Source: an uncultured Cohaesibacter sp. (GTDB lineage: Bacteria; Pseudomonadota; Alphaproteobacteria; Rhizobiales; Cohaesibacteraceae). From it: 64,000 bases of DNA. The notes beneath the pieces are model-generated. The model ran no database searches. It was not told the DNA's origin and saw nothing but the letters and a program-made list of their open reading frames with translations. The DNA lies in contig NZ_OY761553.1 of assembly GCF_963664735.1 (NCBI RefSeq), positions 2,495,303 through 2,559,302 on the forward strand, given 5' to 3'. The first letter of the stretch is position 1. Every line of letters starts with the position of its first letter. The position numbers were made by a program, and so were the translations under genes. Below, piece after piece: positions 25,245 to 35,673 of the stretch.

Positions 25245-27194
25245 GTGTCTCAAATTTTGCCTAGTCGTGGCCTTTGCGTCCTTCGAGCCGGGTTTCTTTC
25301 CCTTGCGCTTTTATCTAGCGGTGCGCTCAATCTGATCGACGGAGACGGAACGGCGAATGCGGTGGAATTCGAGACATGGGTTCACGGCTCCTCCCTGATG
25401 GGGGCACCGAAATATAGCGAAGACTTCTCTCATTTCGACTATGTGAACCCAGATGCTCCGAAGGGCGGGACGGCGCGTCTTGGAGTCACAGGCAGCTATG
25501 ACAGTTTCAACCCGATATTGACCAAGGGTGAGGCTGCATCCGGTCTGGGGCTGATTTATGAAACCCTGTTCCATCCGTCCTATGATGAGGTGTCCTCCAG
25601 CTACGGCCTGCTGGCTGAAGCGATGTATGTGGGGCAAGATTTCTCCTTTGTAAAATTCCGTCTGCGCGAGAATGCTCGCTGGCATGACGGTACACCGGTG
25701 ACGCCGGAAGATGTTATCTGGTCATTTGAAAAATCGATTGAGGTCAATCCTCAGCGCAAATTCTATTATTCTCACGTAAAATCGGCTGAAATAACCGGAG
25801 AGCGCGAAGTTACCTTTACATTCGATCAAAAAGACAACCGCGAACTTCCCTTTATCGTCGGCGAACTGATGATCCTGCCCAAGCATTGGTGGGAAGGCAC
25901 AGATGCCGATGGCAACAAGCGAGACATTGGCCATGCAACGCTTGAGCCGCCTCTGGGCTCCGGTCCCTATGAAATCAAGTCTTTCTCCGCAGGCAAATAT
26001 GTCGAATATGGTCGCGCCGATAATTATTGGGGCAAGGATCTCAACATCAACATCGGGTCGAATAATTTCGACACGGTTCGCTATGAGTTTTTCCGCGACG
26101 ACACAGTGATGTTTGAGGCTTTCAAATCCGGTGCTTATGATTTCAGGGTTGAAGCAGTCGCCAAGACATGGGCAACAGGCTATGACTTCCCGGCAGTGAA
26201 AGACGGCAAAGTCAAGATGGACGTCGTGCCGGACCATTCATCAGGTGTGATGCTGGGCTTCATTCCCAACCTCAGACGGGAAAAATTCCAAGATCCGAGA
26301 GTGCGCGAGGCGCTCAATTATGTCTTCAACTTCGAGGAAATGAACAGAGCGCTCTTTTACGATCAGTATAGCCGGGTAAACAGCTATTATTACGGCACCG
26401 AGCTTGCCTCTTCTGGGCAGGCAAAGGGCAAGGTTCTGGAGCTGCTGGAGCCTCTGCGCGATCAGATACCGGCCTCGGCCTTTGGCACTTACGAGAATCC
26501 CAAAGTGGAAAGCCGGGAAGATCTGCGCGATAATCTGAAGAAGGCCCTCGAACTGTTCAAGCAAGCCGGCTGGGAGCCCAAAACCGAAGTGGACGAGGCA
26601 AAGCGCGACGATGGCTTCTTCCATAAAATCATGGTCATGGTAGGGCTAGCCAGCGATCCGACCAAGATCGTCATGCGCAATGACAGGGGCGAAGCTTTCG
26701 AGATCGAGTATCTGCTCAACGGTGGCGCATTCGAGCGCGTAGCCTTGCGCCTGCAAGCCTCGCTGGAACGCGTGGGCATCAAGCTGATCCCGCGTGTTGT
26801 CGACAGTGCCCAATATGTCAACCGCGTGCGGAACCGCGACTATGACATGGTTTATCTGGGCTGGGGCCAGAGCCTTTCACCAGGCAACGAACAGCGCGAA
26901 TTTTTTGGCTCTGCATCGGCTGATCGGGATGGCTCGGCCAACTATGCAGGCATAAAGAACCCTGCGGTTGATGCTCTTATCGAAAAAGTCATTTACGCCA
27001 AGGATCGGGACGATCTGATTGCTGCCGGTAAGGCTCTGGATCGGGTTTTGCTCTCCAATTATTACGTCATCCCAGGCTGGACGATGCCAGCAACCCGCAT
27101 TGCCTATTGGAACAAATTCGGTCATCCAAACCCGCTGCCGATGATAACGATCGGCTTCCCCACGATCTGGTGGTCCGCAGAGGGCGCTCAATAG
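25245..27194 (+). CDS. yejA: peptide ABC transporter substrate-binding protein (YejA-type)
   Basis: A 649-residue periplasmic solute-binding protein of the oligopeptide family (SBP_bac_5). The start is GTG at 25245 with AGGAG at 25233-25237. A signal peptide (VLRAGFLSLALLSSGAL, with cleavage near residue 39) precedes the mature domain, which begins with HGSSLMGAPKYSEDFSHFDY, a hallmark of the YejA subgroup, and contains LRENARWHDGTPVTPEDVIWSFE (about 143-165), the family signature. In E. coli YejABEF imports peptides such as microcin C. It heads a four-gene yejABEF set, with a 297-base gap before yejB. Confidence 0.92.
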   Translation: MSQILPSRGLCVLRAGFLSLALLSSGALNLIDGDGTANAVEFETWVHGSSLMGAPKYSEDFSHFDYVNPDAPKGGTARLGVTGSYDSFNPILTKGEAASGLGLIYETLFHPSYDEVSSSYGLLAEAMYVGQDFSFVKFRLRENARWHDGTPVTPEDVIWSFEKSIEVNPQRKFYYSHVKSAEITGEREVTFTFDQKDNRELPFIVGELMILPKHWWEGTDADGNKRDIGHATLEPPLGSGPYEIKSFSAGKYVEYGRADNYWGKDLNINIGSNNFDTVRYEFFRDDTVMFEAFKSGAYDFRVEAVAKTWATGYDFPAVKDGKVKMDVVPDHSSGVMLGFIPNLRREKFQDPRVREALNYVFNFEEMNRALFYDQYSRVNSYYYGTELASSGQAKGKVLELLEPLRDQIPASAFGTYENPKVESREDLRDNLKKALELFKQAGWEPKTEVDEAKRDDGFFHKIMVMVGLASDPTKIVMRNDRGEAFEIEYLLNGGAFERVALRLQASLERVGIKLIPRVVDSAQYVNRVRNRDYDMVYLGWGQSLSPGNEQREFFGSASADRDGSANYAGIKNPAVDALIEKVIYAKDRDDLIAAGKALDRVLLSNYYVIPGWTMPATRIAYWNKFGHPNPLPMITIGFPTIWWSAEGAQ

Positions 27195-27340
27195 AGCCCA
27201 TCATCTGCGGGAGGGAGAATGGGCCTGCGGAGCGTATTTGCTGGAGGAGATAGGAACAGCACAATAAGGGCTGTGCATGGCTCAAAAGGAAGAAGGATGG
27301 TGGACAGGAGGCACTCTCTTTCCTCATTTTGAGCAATTCG

Positions 27341-27366
27341 GTAACCAAATTCTGATTTATGGTTAC
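27341..27366. repeat. inverted repeat between yejA and yejB
   Basis: GTAACCA (27341-27347) and TGGTTAC (27360-27366) form a seven-base-pair stem with a 12-base loop, followed by TAAAGGG. It lies in the 297-base yejA-yejB gap. It may stabilise the yejA transcript end, partly terminate transcription, or be an operator; the sequence does not decide. Confidence 0.4.
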
Positions 27367-27491
27367 TAAAGGGTTATGGCTTCATTGGCACCCTTCACGT
27401 CTGCCAGAGCCGCAACAGATATAGCCAGACACAGAACAATCGAACCGGCATGCGCATTTGCAAAAACCGGTCCAGCAGATGGAGAGACTTT

Positions 27492-28601
27492 TTGGGCGCT
27501 TATATTCTGCGACGTCTCCTCTTGATCATTCCGACACTGGTCGGGATCATGGCGATCAATTTCGCGGTCATTCAGTTTGCACCCGGCGGACCTGTCGAGC
27601 GTGTTATCGCTCAGGTTACCGGCACGGATGTTTCGGCCACAGCGCGTATCTCCGGCGGCGGCAGCGATTTTGCCGGAACAGGGGCTGGTGCGAGCGGTGG
27701 CGGCGCTGATGTAACCTCCAAATATCGCGGTGCCCAAGGGCTCGATCCGGAATTTATCAAGGATCTGGAAAAGCAGTTCGGCTTTGACAAGCCTCCCCTT
27801 GAGCGCTTCCTTGGCATGCTCGGCAACTATGCTACCTTCGATTTCGGCAACAGCTATTTCCGCGATATCGGGGTGCTGCAGCTGATCAAGGAGAAGATGC
27901 CGGTTTCCATCTCGCTTGGCCTCTGGATGACGCTAATCTCCTATATGATCTCCATTCCCCTTGGAATCCGCAAGGCGGTATCCGACGGCTCCCGCTTTGA
28001 CGTCTGGACCAGCGCGGTCATCATCGTTGGCTATGCCATTCCGGGCTTCCTGTTTGCGGTTTTGCTGATCGTGCTCTTTGCTGGCGGTTCCTTCTTCGAC
28101 CTGTTCCCCTTGCGCGGTCTGGTATCAGACAATTTCGCCGATCTCAGCTGGTGGGAAAAGATCCTCGACTATTTCTGGCATCTGGTTCTGCCACTCACGG
28201 CCTTGTCCCTCTCGGCCTTTGCCACAACGACGCTTTTGACCAAGAACTCTTTTCTGGACGAAATACGCAAGCAATATGTGGTCACGGCACGCGCCAAGGG
28301 CCTTACGGAACGGCAAGTGCTCTATGGCCACGTTTTCCGCAACGCCATGCTGATTGTTATCGCAGGATTTCCGGGAGCTTTCATCGGGGCCTTCTTTGGC
28401 GGATCGCTGCTGATCGAAACGATCTTCTCGCTTGACGGGCTGGGGCTTTTGTCCTTCGAAAGTGTGATCAACCGTGATTATGCCGTGGTCTTCGCCACGC
28501 TATATATCTTCTCTCTGATGGGGCTGCTCATCAGCCTTGTTTCCGATATCACCTACATGCTCATTGATCCCCGGATCGATTTCGAGAGCCGGGAGGTGTG
28601 A
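27492..28601 (+). CDS. yejB: peptide ABC transporter permease (YejB-type)
   Basis: About 369 residues. The start is taken as TTG 27492, where GGAGAG lies five to six bases upstream and the protein begins [18 protein letters not shown], the usual first membrane helix of DppB/OppB-type permeases; an earlier in-frame ATG adds 14 non-family residues. A Gly/Ala-rich periplasmic insert ([17 protein letters not shown], about residues 54-72) follows helix 1. The inner-membrane coupling motif is seen as [23 protein letters not shown] (EAA loop). The stop overlaps the start region of yejE, so the two are translationally coupled. Confidence 0.92.
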   Translation: MGAYILRRLLLIIPTLVGIMAINFAVIQFAPGGPVERVIAQVTGTDVSATARISGGGSDFAGTGAGASGGGADVTSKYRGAQGLDPEFIKDLEKQFGFDKPPLERFLGMLGNYATFDFGNSYFRDIGVLQLIKEKMPVSISLGLWMTLISYMISIPLGIRKAVSDGSRFDVWTSAVIIVGYAIPGFLFAVLLIVLFAGGSFFDLFPLRGLVSDNFADLSWWEKILDYFWHLVLPLTALSLSAFATTTLLTKNSFLDEIRKQYVVTARAKGLTERQVLYGHVFRNAMLIVIAGFPGAFIGAFFGGSLLIETIFSLDGLGLLSFESVINRDYAVVFATLYIFSLMGLLISLVSDITYMLIDPRIDFESREV

Positions 28602-28603
28602 GG

Positions 28604-29743
28604 ATGAGCAATAAAGACATGACCAAGCCAGCCAAACCCCGTTTCTATGATCGTCTTACGCCGCTCAACCAGCGACGCCTCAAGAGCTTCAAGGCCAACC
28701 GGCGCGGCTATATTTCGCTCTGGCTGTTTCTGGCGCTTTTCATCGTTACGCTGTTTGCCGAACTGATCGCCAATGACAAGCCTTTGCTGGTTTCCTATAA
28801 GGGCGAAATCCTCTCGCCGCTACTCACCGACTATCCGGAAACAAAATTCGGTGGATTCCTGCCGGTAACCGACTATCGCGACCCGTTCATTCAGGACGAG
28901 ATCGACGCGAACGGCTGGATCCTTTGGGCTCCGATCCGCTACAGCTACAAAACGGTGAACATGGATCTTCCGGTGCCAGCCCCTGCTCCACCAAGCTGGA
29001 TGCTGGACAAGGAAGTGCGCTGTGCTCCTTTTGACAATGGGGTCAACGACCGCAACTGCACCATTGGCAACTGGAACTGGATCGGCACCGACGATCAGGG
29101 TCGCGACGTGTTGGCACGGCTCATCTATGGCTTCCGCATATCGGTGCTATTCGGGCTGACGCTGACCTTCTTCTCCTCGATCATCGGGGTGACGGCCGGT
29201 GCCGTGCAGGGCTATTTCGGCGGCCTCACCGACCTGGTGTTCCAGCGTTTTATCGAAATCTGGACCTCGGTGCCGCAGCTTTATCTCTTGCTGATCATCG
29301 CAGCCATCATCACGCCAAGCTTCTGGATCTTGCTGTCGATCCTGCTGCTGTTCAGCTGGGTGGCACTGGTGGGTGTGGTGCGGGCGGAATTCCTTCGTGC
29401 CCGCAATTTCGAATATGTTTCGGCGGCGCGGGCTCTTGGGGTTTCAAACCGGACCATCATGCTTCGGCATCTGCTGCCCAATGCCATGGTGGCCACGCTG
29501 ACCTTCATGCCGTTTATCCTCAATGGCTCGATCACGACTCTCACTTCGCTGGACTTCCTGGGCTTCGGCCTGCCGCCGGGTTCGCCTTCGCTGGGTGAAT
29601 TGTTGGCGCAGGGTAAAAAGAATATCGAAGCGCCGTGGCTCGGCATCACCGGCTTCCTGTCCATTTCCATCATGCTCAGCCTGTTGATCTTCATAGGCGA
29701 AGCGGTGCGCGATGCCTTTGATCCGCGCAAGACATTTCACTAA
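28604..29743 (+). CDS. yejE: peptide ABC transporter permease (YejE-type)
   Basis: A 379-residue DppC/OppC-like permease. ATG 28604 has GGGAGG seven bases upstream. The N-terminus RLTPLNQRRLKSFKANRRGYIS followed by a membrane helix and the periplasmic block HPDPLVSYKGE-like (PLLVSYKGEIL) is characteristic of YejE. The core permease domain is about residues 175-370, with the ATPase-coupling loop YVSAARALGVSNRTIMLRHLLPNA (about 275-298) and GFGLPPGSPSLGELLAQGK. It forms the membrane channel together with YejB. The yejF ATPase follows after 12 bases. Confidence 0.93.
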   Translation: MSNKDMTKPAKPRFYDRLTPLNQRRLKSFKANRRGYISLWLFLALFIVTLFAELIANDKPLLVSYKGEILSPLLTDYPETKFGGFLPVTDYRDPFIQDEIDANGWILWAPIRYSYKTVNMDLPVPAPAPPSWMLDKEVRCAPFDNGVNDRNCTIGNWNWIGTDDQGRDVLARLIYGFRISVLFGLTLTFFSSIIGVTAGAVQGYFGGLTDLVFQRFIEIWTSVPQLYLLLIIAAIITPSFWILLSILLLFSWVALVGVVRAEFLRARNFEYVSAARALGVSNRTIMLRHLLPNAMVATLTFMPFILNGSITTLTSLDFLGFGLPPGSPSLGELLAQGKKNIEAPWLGITGFLSISIMLSLLIFIGEAVRDAFDPRKTFH

Positions 29744-29755
29744 GGAGGGAAGCTT

Positions 29756-31399
29756 ATGACCAAGACACATTCTTCTGCGCCGCTTCTTTCCGTCAAGGAT
29801 CTGTCTGTTGCCTTCCAGCAGGATGGCAAGGAACAGCTGGCTGTTGATCGCATTTCCTTCGATCTGGAAAAAGGCGAGACGCTGGCACTGGTGGGAGAAT
29901 CCGGCTCGGGTAAATCTGTTTCTGCCCTGTCTATCCTCAAGCTGTTGCCCTATCCTTCGGCCTCGCATCCATCCGGACAAATATTGTTTGATGGGGAAGA
30001 CCTCCTCAATGCACCGGACAAGAAGCTGCGGTCCGTGCGCGGCAACCGCATTTCCATGATCTTTCAGGAGCCGATGAGTTCGCTCAATCCGCTACACACA
30101 GTGGAGAAGCAGATCGGCGAAGTGCTTTCCATCCATCATGGCATGGGCGAAAAGCAGGCGCGAGCCCGCGTGCTGGAACTTCTCAATGATGTGGGCATCC
30201 GCGAACCGGAAAAGCGCCTCAAGAGCTATCCGCACCAGCTTTCGGGCGGCCAGCGTCAGCGCGTGATGATCGCCATGGCTCTCGCCAATGAGCCTGAGCT
30301 GCTCATTGCTGACGAACCCACCACGGCGCTTGACGTGACGGTTCAGGCGCAGATTCTGGATCTATTACGCAAGCTGCAAAAGACCCATGGCATGGCGCTT
30401 TTATTCATCACCCATGATCTAGGCATCGTCGAGAAACTGGCCGACAAGGTCTGCGTCATGACCAAGGGTGAAATCGTAGAGCGGGGAGCAACCAAGGAGT
30501 TGTTCGCCAATCCGAAGCACCCTTACACTAAACATCTGCTCAATTCAGAGCCAAGTGGCCGCGCGCGAGCTGTGGCTGATGATGCTCCTACCCTGCTTGA
30601 AACCGATGATCTTAAAGTCTGGTTCCCGATCAAGCGCGGCTTCATGCGCAAAACCGTGGGGCACATCAAGGCTGTTGACGGTATTTCCCTTGCTGTCCGG
30701 CAGGGAGAAACCCTCGGTATCGTGGGGGAATCCGGTTCAGGCAAGACGACGCTTGGTCTGGCTTTGCTGCGCATGATTTCATCCGAGGGTCCAATTGTAT
30801 TTCAGGGCGATCATCTCGATGGCCTTAACAGCAAAGCCATGCGCGACAAGCGAGGCGACTTGCAGATCGTGTTTCAGGATCCGTTCGGGTCTCTTTCGCC
30901 GCGTATGTCCATTGCCCAGATCGTCGCCGAGGGGCTTGCCATTCATGCCCCAGAACTGAGCGATGAAGAGCGCGATGCAAAGGTAATCTCGGTGCTCCAC
31001 GAAGTGGGCATCGATCCGGAAACCCGCCATCGCTATCCGCATGAATTTTCCGGAGGTCAGCGCCAGCGCATTTCCATTGCCCGCGCCATGGTGTTGGAGC
31101 CCAAATTCGTCATGCTGGACGAGCCGACCAGTGCGCTCGACATGAGCGTTCAGGCGCAGGTGGTGGATCTGTTGCGCGATCTTCAGGCCAAGCATGGCCT
31201 TACCTACCTGTTCATCAGCCACGACCTCAAGGTGGTCAGGGCCCTGTCCAACCGTGTCATTGTGATGCGCAACGGCAAGGTGGTCGAAGAGGGAACGGTG
31301 GAAACCATCTTCGAAGCGCCCAAGACCGACTATACCAAGGCCCTGATGGCAGCAGCCCTGCATATGGAAACTGCGCCGGAAGGTGTTGTCGCGGACTAG
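29756..31399 (+). CDS. yejF: peptide ABC transporter dual ATP-binding protein (YejF-type)
   Basis: A 547-residue protein with two complete ABC cassettes, as in E. coli YejF. Cassette one has Walker [14 protein letters not shown] (about 44-56), signature [14 protein letters not shown] (about 161) and Walker [13 protein letters not shown]. Cassette two has [14 protein letters not shown] (about 324), [15 protein letters not shown] (about 433) and [12 protein letters not shown], so both sites look competent. AAGGAGG is six bases before the ATG. It ends the yejABEF transport set. The terminal residues are short and unremarkable. Confidence 0.94.
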   Translation: MTKTHSSAPLLSVKDLSVAFQQDGKEQLAVDRISFDLEKGETLALVGESGSGKSVSALSILKLLPYPSASHPSGQILFDGEDLLNAPDKKLRSVRGNRISMIFQEPMSSLNPLHTVEKQIGEVLSIHHGMGEKQARARVLELLNDVGIREPEKRLKSYPHQLSGGQRQRVMIAMALANEPELLIADEPTTALDVTVQAQILDLLRKLQKTHGMALLFITHDLGIVEKLADKVCVMTKGEIVERGATKELFANPKHPYTKHLLNSEPSGRARAVADDAPTLLETDDLKVWFPIKRGFMRKTVGHIKAVDGISLAVRQGETLGIVGESGSGKTTLGLALLRMISSEGPIVFQGDHLDGLNSKAMRDKRGDLQIVFQDPFGSLSPRMSIAQIVAEGLAIHAPELSDEERDAKVISVLHEVGIDPETRHRYPHEFSGGQRQRISIARAMVLEPKFVMLDEPTSALDMSVQAQVVDLLRDLQAKHGLTYLFISHDLKVVRALSNRVIVMRNGKVVEEGTVETIFEAPKTDYTKALMAAALHMETAPEGVVAD

Positions 31400-31463
31400 G
31401 CCAGTTTATTATTACTCACTTAATTAAGGCCTTGCGGCCGTTTGATCTTCTTTGGAACTTAAA

Positions 31464-32405
31464 ATGAAAATTGCATTGACCGCAAAAGGTTGGGACCTTC
31501 CTGACTGGATCAAGAATCTCAAAAAGCAGCTCCCGGACGCCGAAATTTGCCTCTCTGACGATCTGGGCGACAAAGAGGCCATCGACTATGCGCTGGCATG
31601 GAAGGGGGACACGGCTTTTCTCAATGAGCTGCCAAATCTCAAGGCGATCTTTTCGCTTGGTGCCGGTGTCGAATTTCTGACCCAGGACCCCAATATATCC
31701 GACGTTCCCGTTGTGCGCGTCATCGGCGATGACCTTACACAGCGCATGTGTGAATATGTGGTGCTGAACGTTCTTATGCATCATCGCCACAGCCTACGCA
31801 GCATTGGCCTGCAGTCACGCAAGCATTGGGATCAGGTGCCCGATGCATCGGCCGAAGAATTTCGCGTGGGGATACTTGGGATCGGCGTGCTGGGCCTTGC
31901 TGCTGCGAAAAAGCTTCAGGTGCTGGGCTATCAGGTTTCCGGCTGGAGCCGCTCGCCAAAAGAAGTTGAAGATCTTGTGACCTATCACGGCGCAGACGGC
32001 CTTGAGGCCATGTTGGCGAAAACCGACATTCTCGTTTCGCTTTTGCCTCATACGCCTGAAACAGAAGGCATTCTCAATCTCGACCTGTTCAAGAAGCTCG
32101 CCAAAGACGGCCCGTTGGGAGGTCCGGTCATTATCAATGCCGGGCGCGGCAAGCTTCAGGTCGAGGCCGACATCGTCACCGCGATCAAGGAAGGTATCCT
32201 TGCTGGCGCTTCTCTTGATGTGTTTGAACAGGAGCCTTTGCCCGAAGACAGCCCGCTGTGGGATCTGCCCAATGTCATCATTACACCGCACATCGCTGCG
32301 GTCAGCGCCCCCTATGCAACGACCAAATGCATCTCAGACCAGATCAAGCGCAATGAAGCTGGCCTGCCGATGACAGGTGTCGTGGATCGGAGTGCGGGCT
32401 ATTAG
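31464..32405 (+). CDS. glyoxylate/hydroxypyruvate reductase A-type 2-hydroxyacid dehydrogenase
   Basis: About 313 residues, the length of GhrA. ATG 31464 is chosen over an in-frame TTG four codons earlier. The Rossmann motif GILGIGVLGLAAAKKLQVLG begins at about residue 138, VSGWSRSPK supplies NADP-preferring basic residues, and the catalytic set is visible as INAGRG (arginine), FEQEPLPEDSPLW (glutamate) and ITPHIAAVSAP (histidine, about 279). The GhrA-typical catalytic tail is seen as PHIAA. Such enzymes reduce glyoxylate or hydroxypyruvate with NADPH. It stands 64 bases after yejF; co-transcription is possible but functionally unexplained. Confidence 0.88.
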   Translation: MKIALTAKGWDLPDWIKNLKKQLPDAEICLSDDLGDKEAIDYALAWKGDTAFLNELPNLKAIFSLGAGVEFLTQDPNISDVPVVRVIGDDLTQRMCEYVVLNVLMHHRHSLRSIGLQSRKHWDQVPDASAEEFRVGILGIGVLGLAAAKKLQVLGYQVSGWSRSPKEVEDLVTYHGADGLEAMLAKTDILVSLLPHTPETEGILNLDLFKKLAKDGPLGGPVIINAGRGKLQVEADIVTAIKEGILAGASLDVFEQEPLPEDSPLWDLPNVIITPHIAAVSAPYATTKCISDQIKRNEAGLPMTGVVDRSAGY

Positions 32406-32444
32406 GCCCACTCTCCTTTTTCCTGCCCTTTGCTGACGGCTCTC

Positions 32445-33359
32445 CTATAAGGTCAGCCGACGAATAGCTCTGAGTTTGCCATATTCATTTTGTGCGATGC
32501 GGTCAATGGCACCCGCAAGCGGTTCGCGCGCCACTGCCATATGGTAACCATTGGCATGGAGAAGGGTTTCCGGATCGGTCATGATGCCCACATGTCCGGG
32601 CCAGAAAACAAGATCGCCACGCTTCAAGTCTGGCAGGCCTGCCGAGATATCAAGTGGCTCACCGGCTTCCTTTTCCTGCATGGATGCATCACGCAGCATC
32701 TTGATGCCTGCCATATCACAGGCGAGTTGAACAAGACCGGAGCAATCGAGCCCCAGTGAGCTTTTGCCACCCCACAGATATGGAGTCCCGATCAGGCTCT
32801 CGGCCACGGCAACGAAATCATCGGCGGTCTCGGAAATATCTTTCACATGCTGAGCAACAACCCAACCAGCCTCACCGTTCGGGGTCGGCATATTCAGCAG
32901 CTTTCTATAGCGCGTACCACGTTCTTCGACTTCTTCGCCAAGAATGAGCCCTGCCCCCAAGGACAGAAAAACCGCAGCAGGATATTTAAGGTCCGGACCG
33001 GGATAAACAAAGGTGCGAACGGCACAGACACGGTGGGTCGGAGCTCCGGCGGTGAATTCATCATTGAGCGGTCCGCCAAAAGGCCCCAAGACACTGGTGG
33101 GCATATAGCCCACATAGCCATCGCTTTCCAGCTGAACCCAGCTCCAGCCATTGGAGCCCTCTTCGAACAGCTTGACGACCTCTCCGAGCATCGCCTGACT
33201 ATCAAGGCCACTGCGCCCGTCGGCGCCGGATTTGAGCGGAGCAACAGGGACTTGCACCCGCTTTAAGACAGGATCAATGAACCGCTCTGCTTCCACCTGC
33301 CCCTTGAGACGCATATCGGCAAGATCTGGGCGGAAAGCATTGAGCGAGGGATTAAGCAT
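32445..33359 (-). CDS. NlpC/P60 family peptidoglycan endopeptidase with SH3 domains
   Basis: About 304 residues from ATG 33359. The N-terminal half contains SH3-like segments (VPLKSGADGRSGLDSQAMLGE, then GWSWVQLESDGYVGYMP), as in the YkfC/DPP-VI class of gamma-D-Glu-diamino-acid endopeptidases. The catalytic domain begins near residue 185: GTPYLWGGKSSLGLDCSGLVQ supplies the nucleophile cysteine, and DLVFWPGHVGIM followed by LLHANGYHMAV supplies the histidine and third polar residue. No signal peptide is seen, so it may act on cytoplasmic muropeptides in recycling. The gene next to it is a MarR regulator and then an M17 aminopeptidase on the same strand. Confidence 0.88.
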   Translation of the reverse strand: MLNPSLNAFRPDLADMRLKGQVEAERFIDPVLKRVQVPVAPLKSGADGRSGLDSQAMLGEVVKLFEEGSNGWSWVQLESDGYVGYMPTSVLGPFGGPLNDEFTAGAPTHRVCAVRTFVYPGPDLKYPAAVFLSLGAGLILGEEVEERGTRYRKLLNMPTPNGEAGWVVAQHVKDISETADDFVAVAESLIGTPYLWGGKSSLGLDCSGLVQLACDMAGIKMLRDASMQEKEAGEPLDISAGLPDLKRGDLVFWPGHVGIMTDPETLLHANGYHMAVAREPLAGAIDRIAQNEYGKLRAIRRLTL

Positions 33360-33466
33360 TGGATTATTCCTGTTGTGCGGCAAGATTTATATGCGTCGGT
33401 TATGGACTGGTTCAGCAGTTTCGAACCCGCCGAACCGTAAACGCGAAACCGGCCTTCCCACAAGGT

Positions 33467-33856
33467 CTAATCGGATATTGCGTGCACATTCTCAACGATC
33501 TTGTAACCCAGCTTATCGACATAGAGGGCCCCTTTGACGGTGCGCAGAACGACAACGTTGCGCTTGTCCTTGTCGTCCCGGCGGCGGGTCAAAAGACCGG
33601 TACGCCCCATGGTATCGAGCGCCCGCGTGATTGCAGGCTTGGTCACGCCAAGCTTTGTAGCAAGGCCTCGTACCGTGTGGGGTGGCGTTTCGAGATAGAC
33701 GGTCAAAAGCACCATCATCTGTCTGGCTGACAGATCACTCTCTTCTTCCAACACCAACCCATGAGTTACATCATGCCATAACTTCAGCGCCTGACCTGCG
33801 CAAATATCGATAGCCATTATCTGTTCAATCTCCAGAAGCGAGGTTGGAGTCCCCAT
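33467..33856 (-). CDS. MarR-family transcriptional regulator
   Basis: About 129 residues from ATG 33856; an in-frame TTG at 33898 and an ATG at 33817 are alternatives, so the start is uncertain. The winged helix-turn-helix is clear: SARQMMVLLTVYLETPPHTVRGLATKLGVTKPAITRALDTMGRTGLLTRRRDDKDKRNVVV, with the DxRxxxV wing motif (DKRNVVVL), shown here in pieces at about residues 50-105. The palindrome AATTCGAATT lies at 33872-33881, just upstream of the chosen start, and could be an autoregulatory operator. It sits between the NlpC/P60 gene and the aminopeptidase gene; the effector is unknown. Confidence 0.82.
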   Translation of the reverse strand: MGTPTSLLEIEQIMAIDICAGQALKLWHDVTHGLVLEEESDLSARQMMVLLTVYLETPPHTVRGLATKLGVTKPAITRALDTMGRTGLLTRRRDDKDKRNVVVLRTVKGALYVDKLGYKIVENVHAISD

Positions 33857-33993
33857 CCCGAATTCCACGTAAATTCGAATTCCTGTTTCTGCTTCCAAAC
33901 AATTAATGCAGATTCATGCCTGTCAAGCAAGCTGCGGGAAAGGAGGCGTGCCTCCAATCCCCGGCAAATACAACCATTCGGAGTACCGATAAG

Positions 33994-35388
33994 TTATGAC
34001 CAACTAACATCGTAGCGATTGCGGATCAGATTGTAGAGAGCGCGAATCCCCTGAGCTTCGCCCCCCTTTGGTCTGGCCGGTTGAGCAGCAGGGGCCCAGC
34101 CGAAGATGTCAAAATGAACCCAACTCTTGGCTTTGGACACAAAGCGCCGCAGGAAAAGAGCCGCCGTAATGGAGCCCGCAAAACCGTCCGATGAGATGTG
34201 ATTCACATCGGCAATATCTGAAGACAATTTGGCGTCATAAGCGTCCCAGAGAGGCATATTCCAGAGAGGATCCCACTGTCTCTTGCTCTCAATCGCCAGG
34301 CTGTGAACCAGTTCACTGTCATCGCTGTAGAATGGAGGCAGATCCGGCCCCAACGCAACACGGGCGGCGCCCGTCAGGGTCGCCATATCGATCAGCATAT
34401 CGGGCTCTTCTTCATCGGCAAGAGAAAGCGCATCAGCCAGAATCAAGCGACCTTCAGCATCGGTGTTGCCAATCTCTACCGTCAGCCCCTTGTGGCTTTG
34501 CAAAACATCACCGGGCCGGAAGGCATCCCCCCCTACGGAGTTTTCAACGGCAGGTATCAAGACGCGAAGTCGAACAGGAAGCTGTGCCGACATGATCATC
34601 GAGGCAAGGCCCAAAACATTGGCCGCGCCCCCCATATCCTTTTTCATGAGCGCCATGGAGCCGCCCGGCTTGATGTTGAGGCCGCCAGTATCAAAGCAGA
34701 CCCCCTTGCCGACAAGCGTGATCTTGGGGTCGCTCTCTTTGCCCCAAATAAAATCGAGAAGGCGCGGAGCGCGTGTCGATGCTCGACCGACGGCATGAAT
34801 CATCGGAAAGTTCTTATCAAGCAACGCGTCACCATGTGTTACTTCCAGCTTGGCGCCATAGGTATCAACCAGACCTCGCGTTACAGCCTCAAGATCATTC
34901 GGCCCCATGTCGTTGGATGGAATATTGATCAGATCGCGCGCCAGATTGCAGCCCTTTGCCTGTCGCAGAACCTCATCTTTATCAACCCCGTCCGGCCAAT
35001 CAAGCTGCGGCAATGGCTTGGTGTTTTCCTTATAGCGATCAAACCGGTAACTCCCCAAATGCCACGCAAGCGTTGCCAGAAAGAGCAACTGGGGATCATC
35101 GCGAAAAGCCTCTGAATGTGCAAAATAGTAATTACCCGCAGGCAACTTGGCAGGCAGCAGACCAGGCAAAAGAGGCGAGGCCGTTTTGCTATCTGACTTG
35201 CCAAGTCCAAACAGGACAGCTTGGCAGGCTCCGTCCATGCCAGGAACCACACAAATCTCGCCCTCCTTGGCGGCAAAGCCGGTTGCCTCAACCCATTGGG
35301 TCGCCATGGCTGTAAACGCTTTTGGTACAAGCGTCTCAGCGTCGCTGTTGATGAAATAGATCGGGCAGGAATCAGTTATCTGGGGCAT
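33994..35388 (-). CDS. leucyl aminopeptidase family protein (M17)
   Basis: A 464-residue cytosolic metallo-aminopeptidase. The metal and catalytic residues are visible: GKGVCFDTGGLNIKPGGSM with the catalytic lysine of GKG (about residue 225-245), DMGGAANVLGL, and the family signature NTDAEGRLILADAL (about 308-321), whose aspartate, glutamate and arginine bind zinc and substrate. The N-terminal half is diverged, as in bacterial PepB-like members, so I do not use the symbol pepA. The C-terminal SITAALFLRRFV and WVHFDIFGW blocks are typical. It lies at the upstream end of the aminopeptidase-MarR-NlpC group and is divergent from tadD. Confidence 0.92.
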   Translation of the reverse strand: MPQITDSCPIYFINSDAETLVPKAFTAMATQWVEATGFAAKEGEICVVPGMDGACQAVLFGLGKSDSKTASPLLPGLLPAKLPAGNYYFAHSEAFRDDPQLLFLATLAWHLGSYRFDRYKENTKPLPQLDWPDGVDKDEVLRQAKGCNLARDLINIPSNDMGPNDLEAVTRGLVDTYGAKLEVTHGDALLDKNFPMIHAVGRASTRAPRLLDFIWGKESDPKITLVGKGVCFDTGGLNIKPGGSMALMKKDMGGAANVLGLASMIMSAQLPVRLRVLIPAVENSVGGDAFRPGDVLQSHKGLTVEIGNTDAEGRLILADALSLADEEEPDMLIDMATLTGAARVALGPDLPPFYSDDSELVHSLAIESKRQWDPLWNMPLWDAYDAKLSSDIADVNHISSDGFAGSITAALFLRRFVSKAKSWVHFDIFGWAPAAQPARPKGGEAQGIRALYNLIRNRYDVSWS

Positions 35389-35673
35389 TTTTTTACTTTC
35401 TCATTTTTCTTTGCTCACTCAAAGATGGGCACACGAGCGGCGAGAATCAATCCGTCTTTGACTACAAGCGTAAAGCATTCCCCTAAAATCTCAAATGCTG
35501 GCCTGCCGCGACTTTCTTGCGAAACAATCAGCCAAATTCACTCAAATTTCGTGCAAATTGCGAGAATTAACCAAGCATTAGGGTTAATACTTTATTTCTG
35601 AAGAGAATGGCGCCGAGCCCTTTTGGGGTGCTTTTCTGTCGCCTGTTTGCCTGCGTCTTCAGAGGTTTGATCC

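Noticed and set aside
27450..27491. N-terminal extension of yejB from an upstream ATG
   Set aside because: The extra 14 residues do not resemble the family start, and GGAGAG is correctly placed for TTG 27492.
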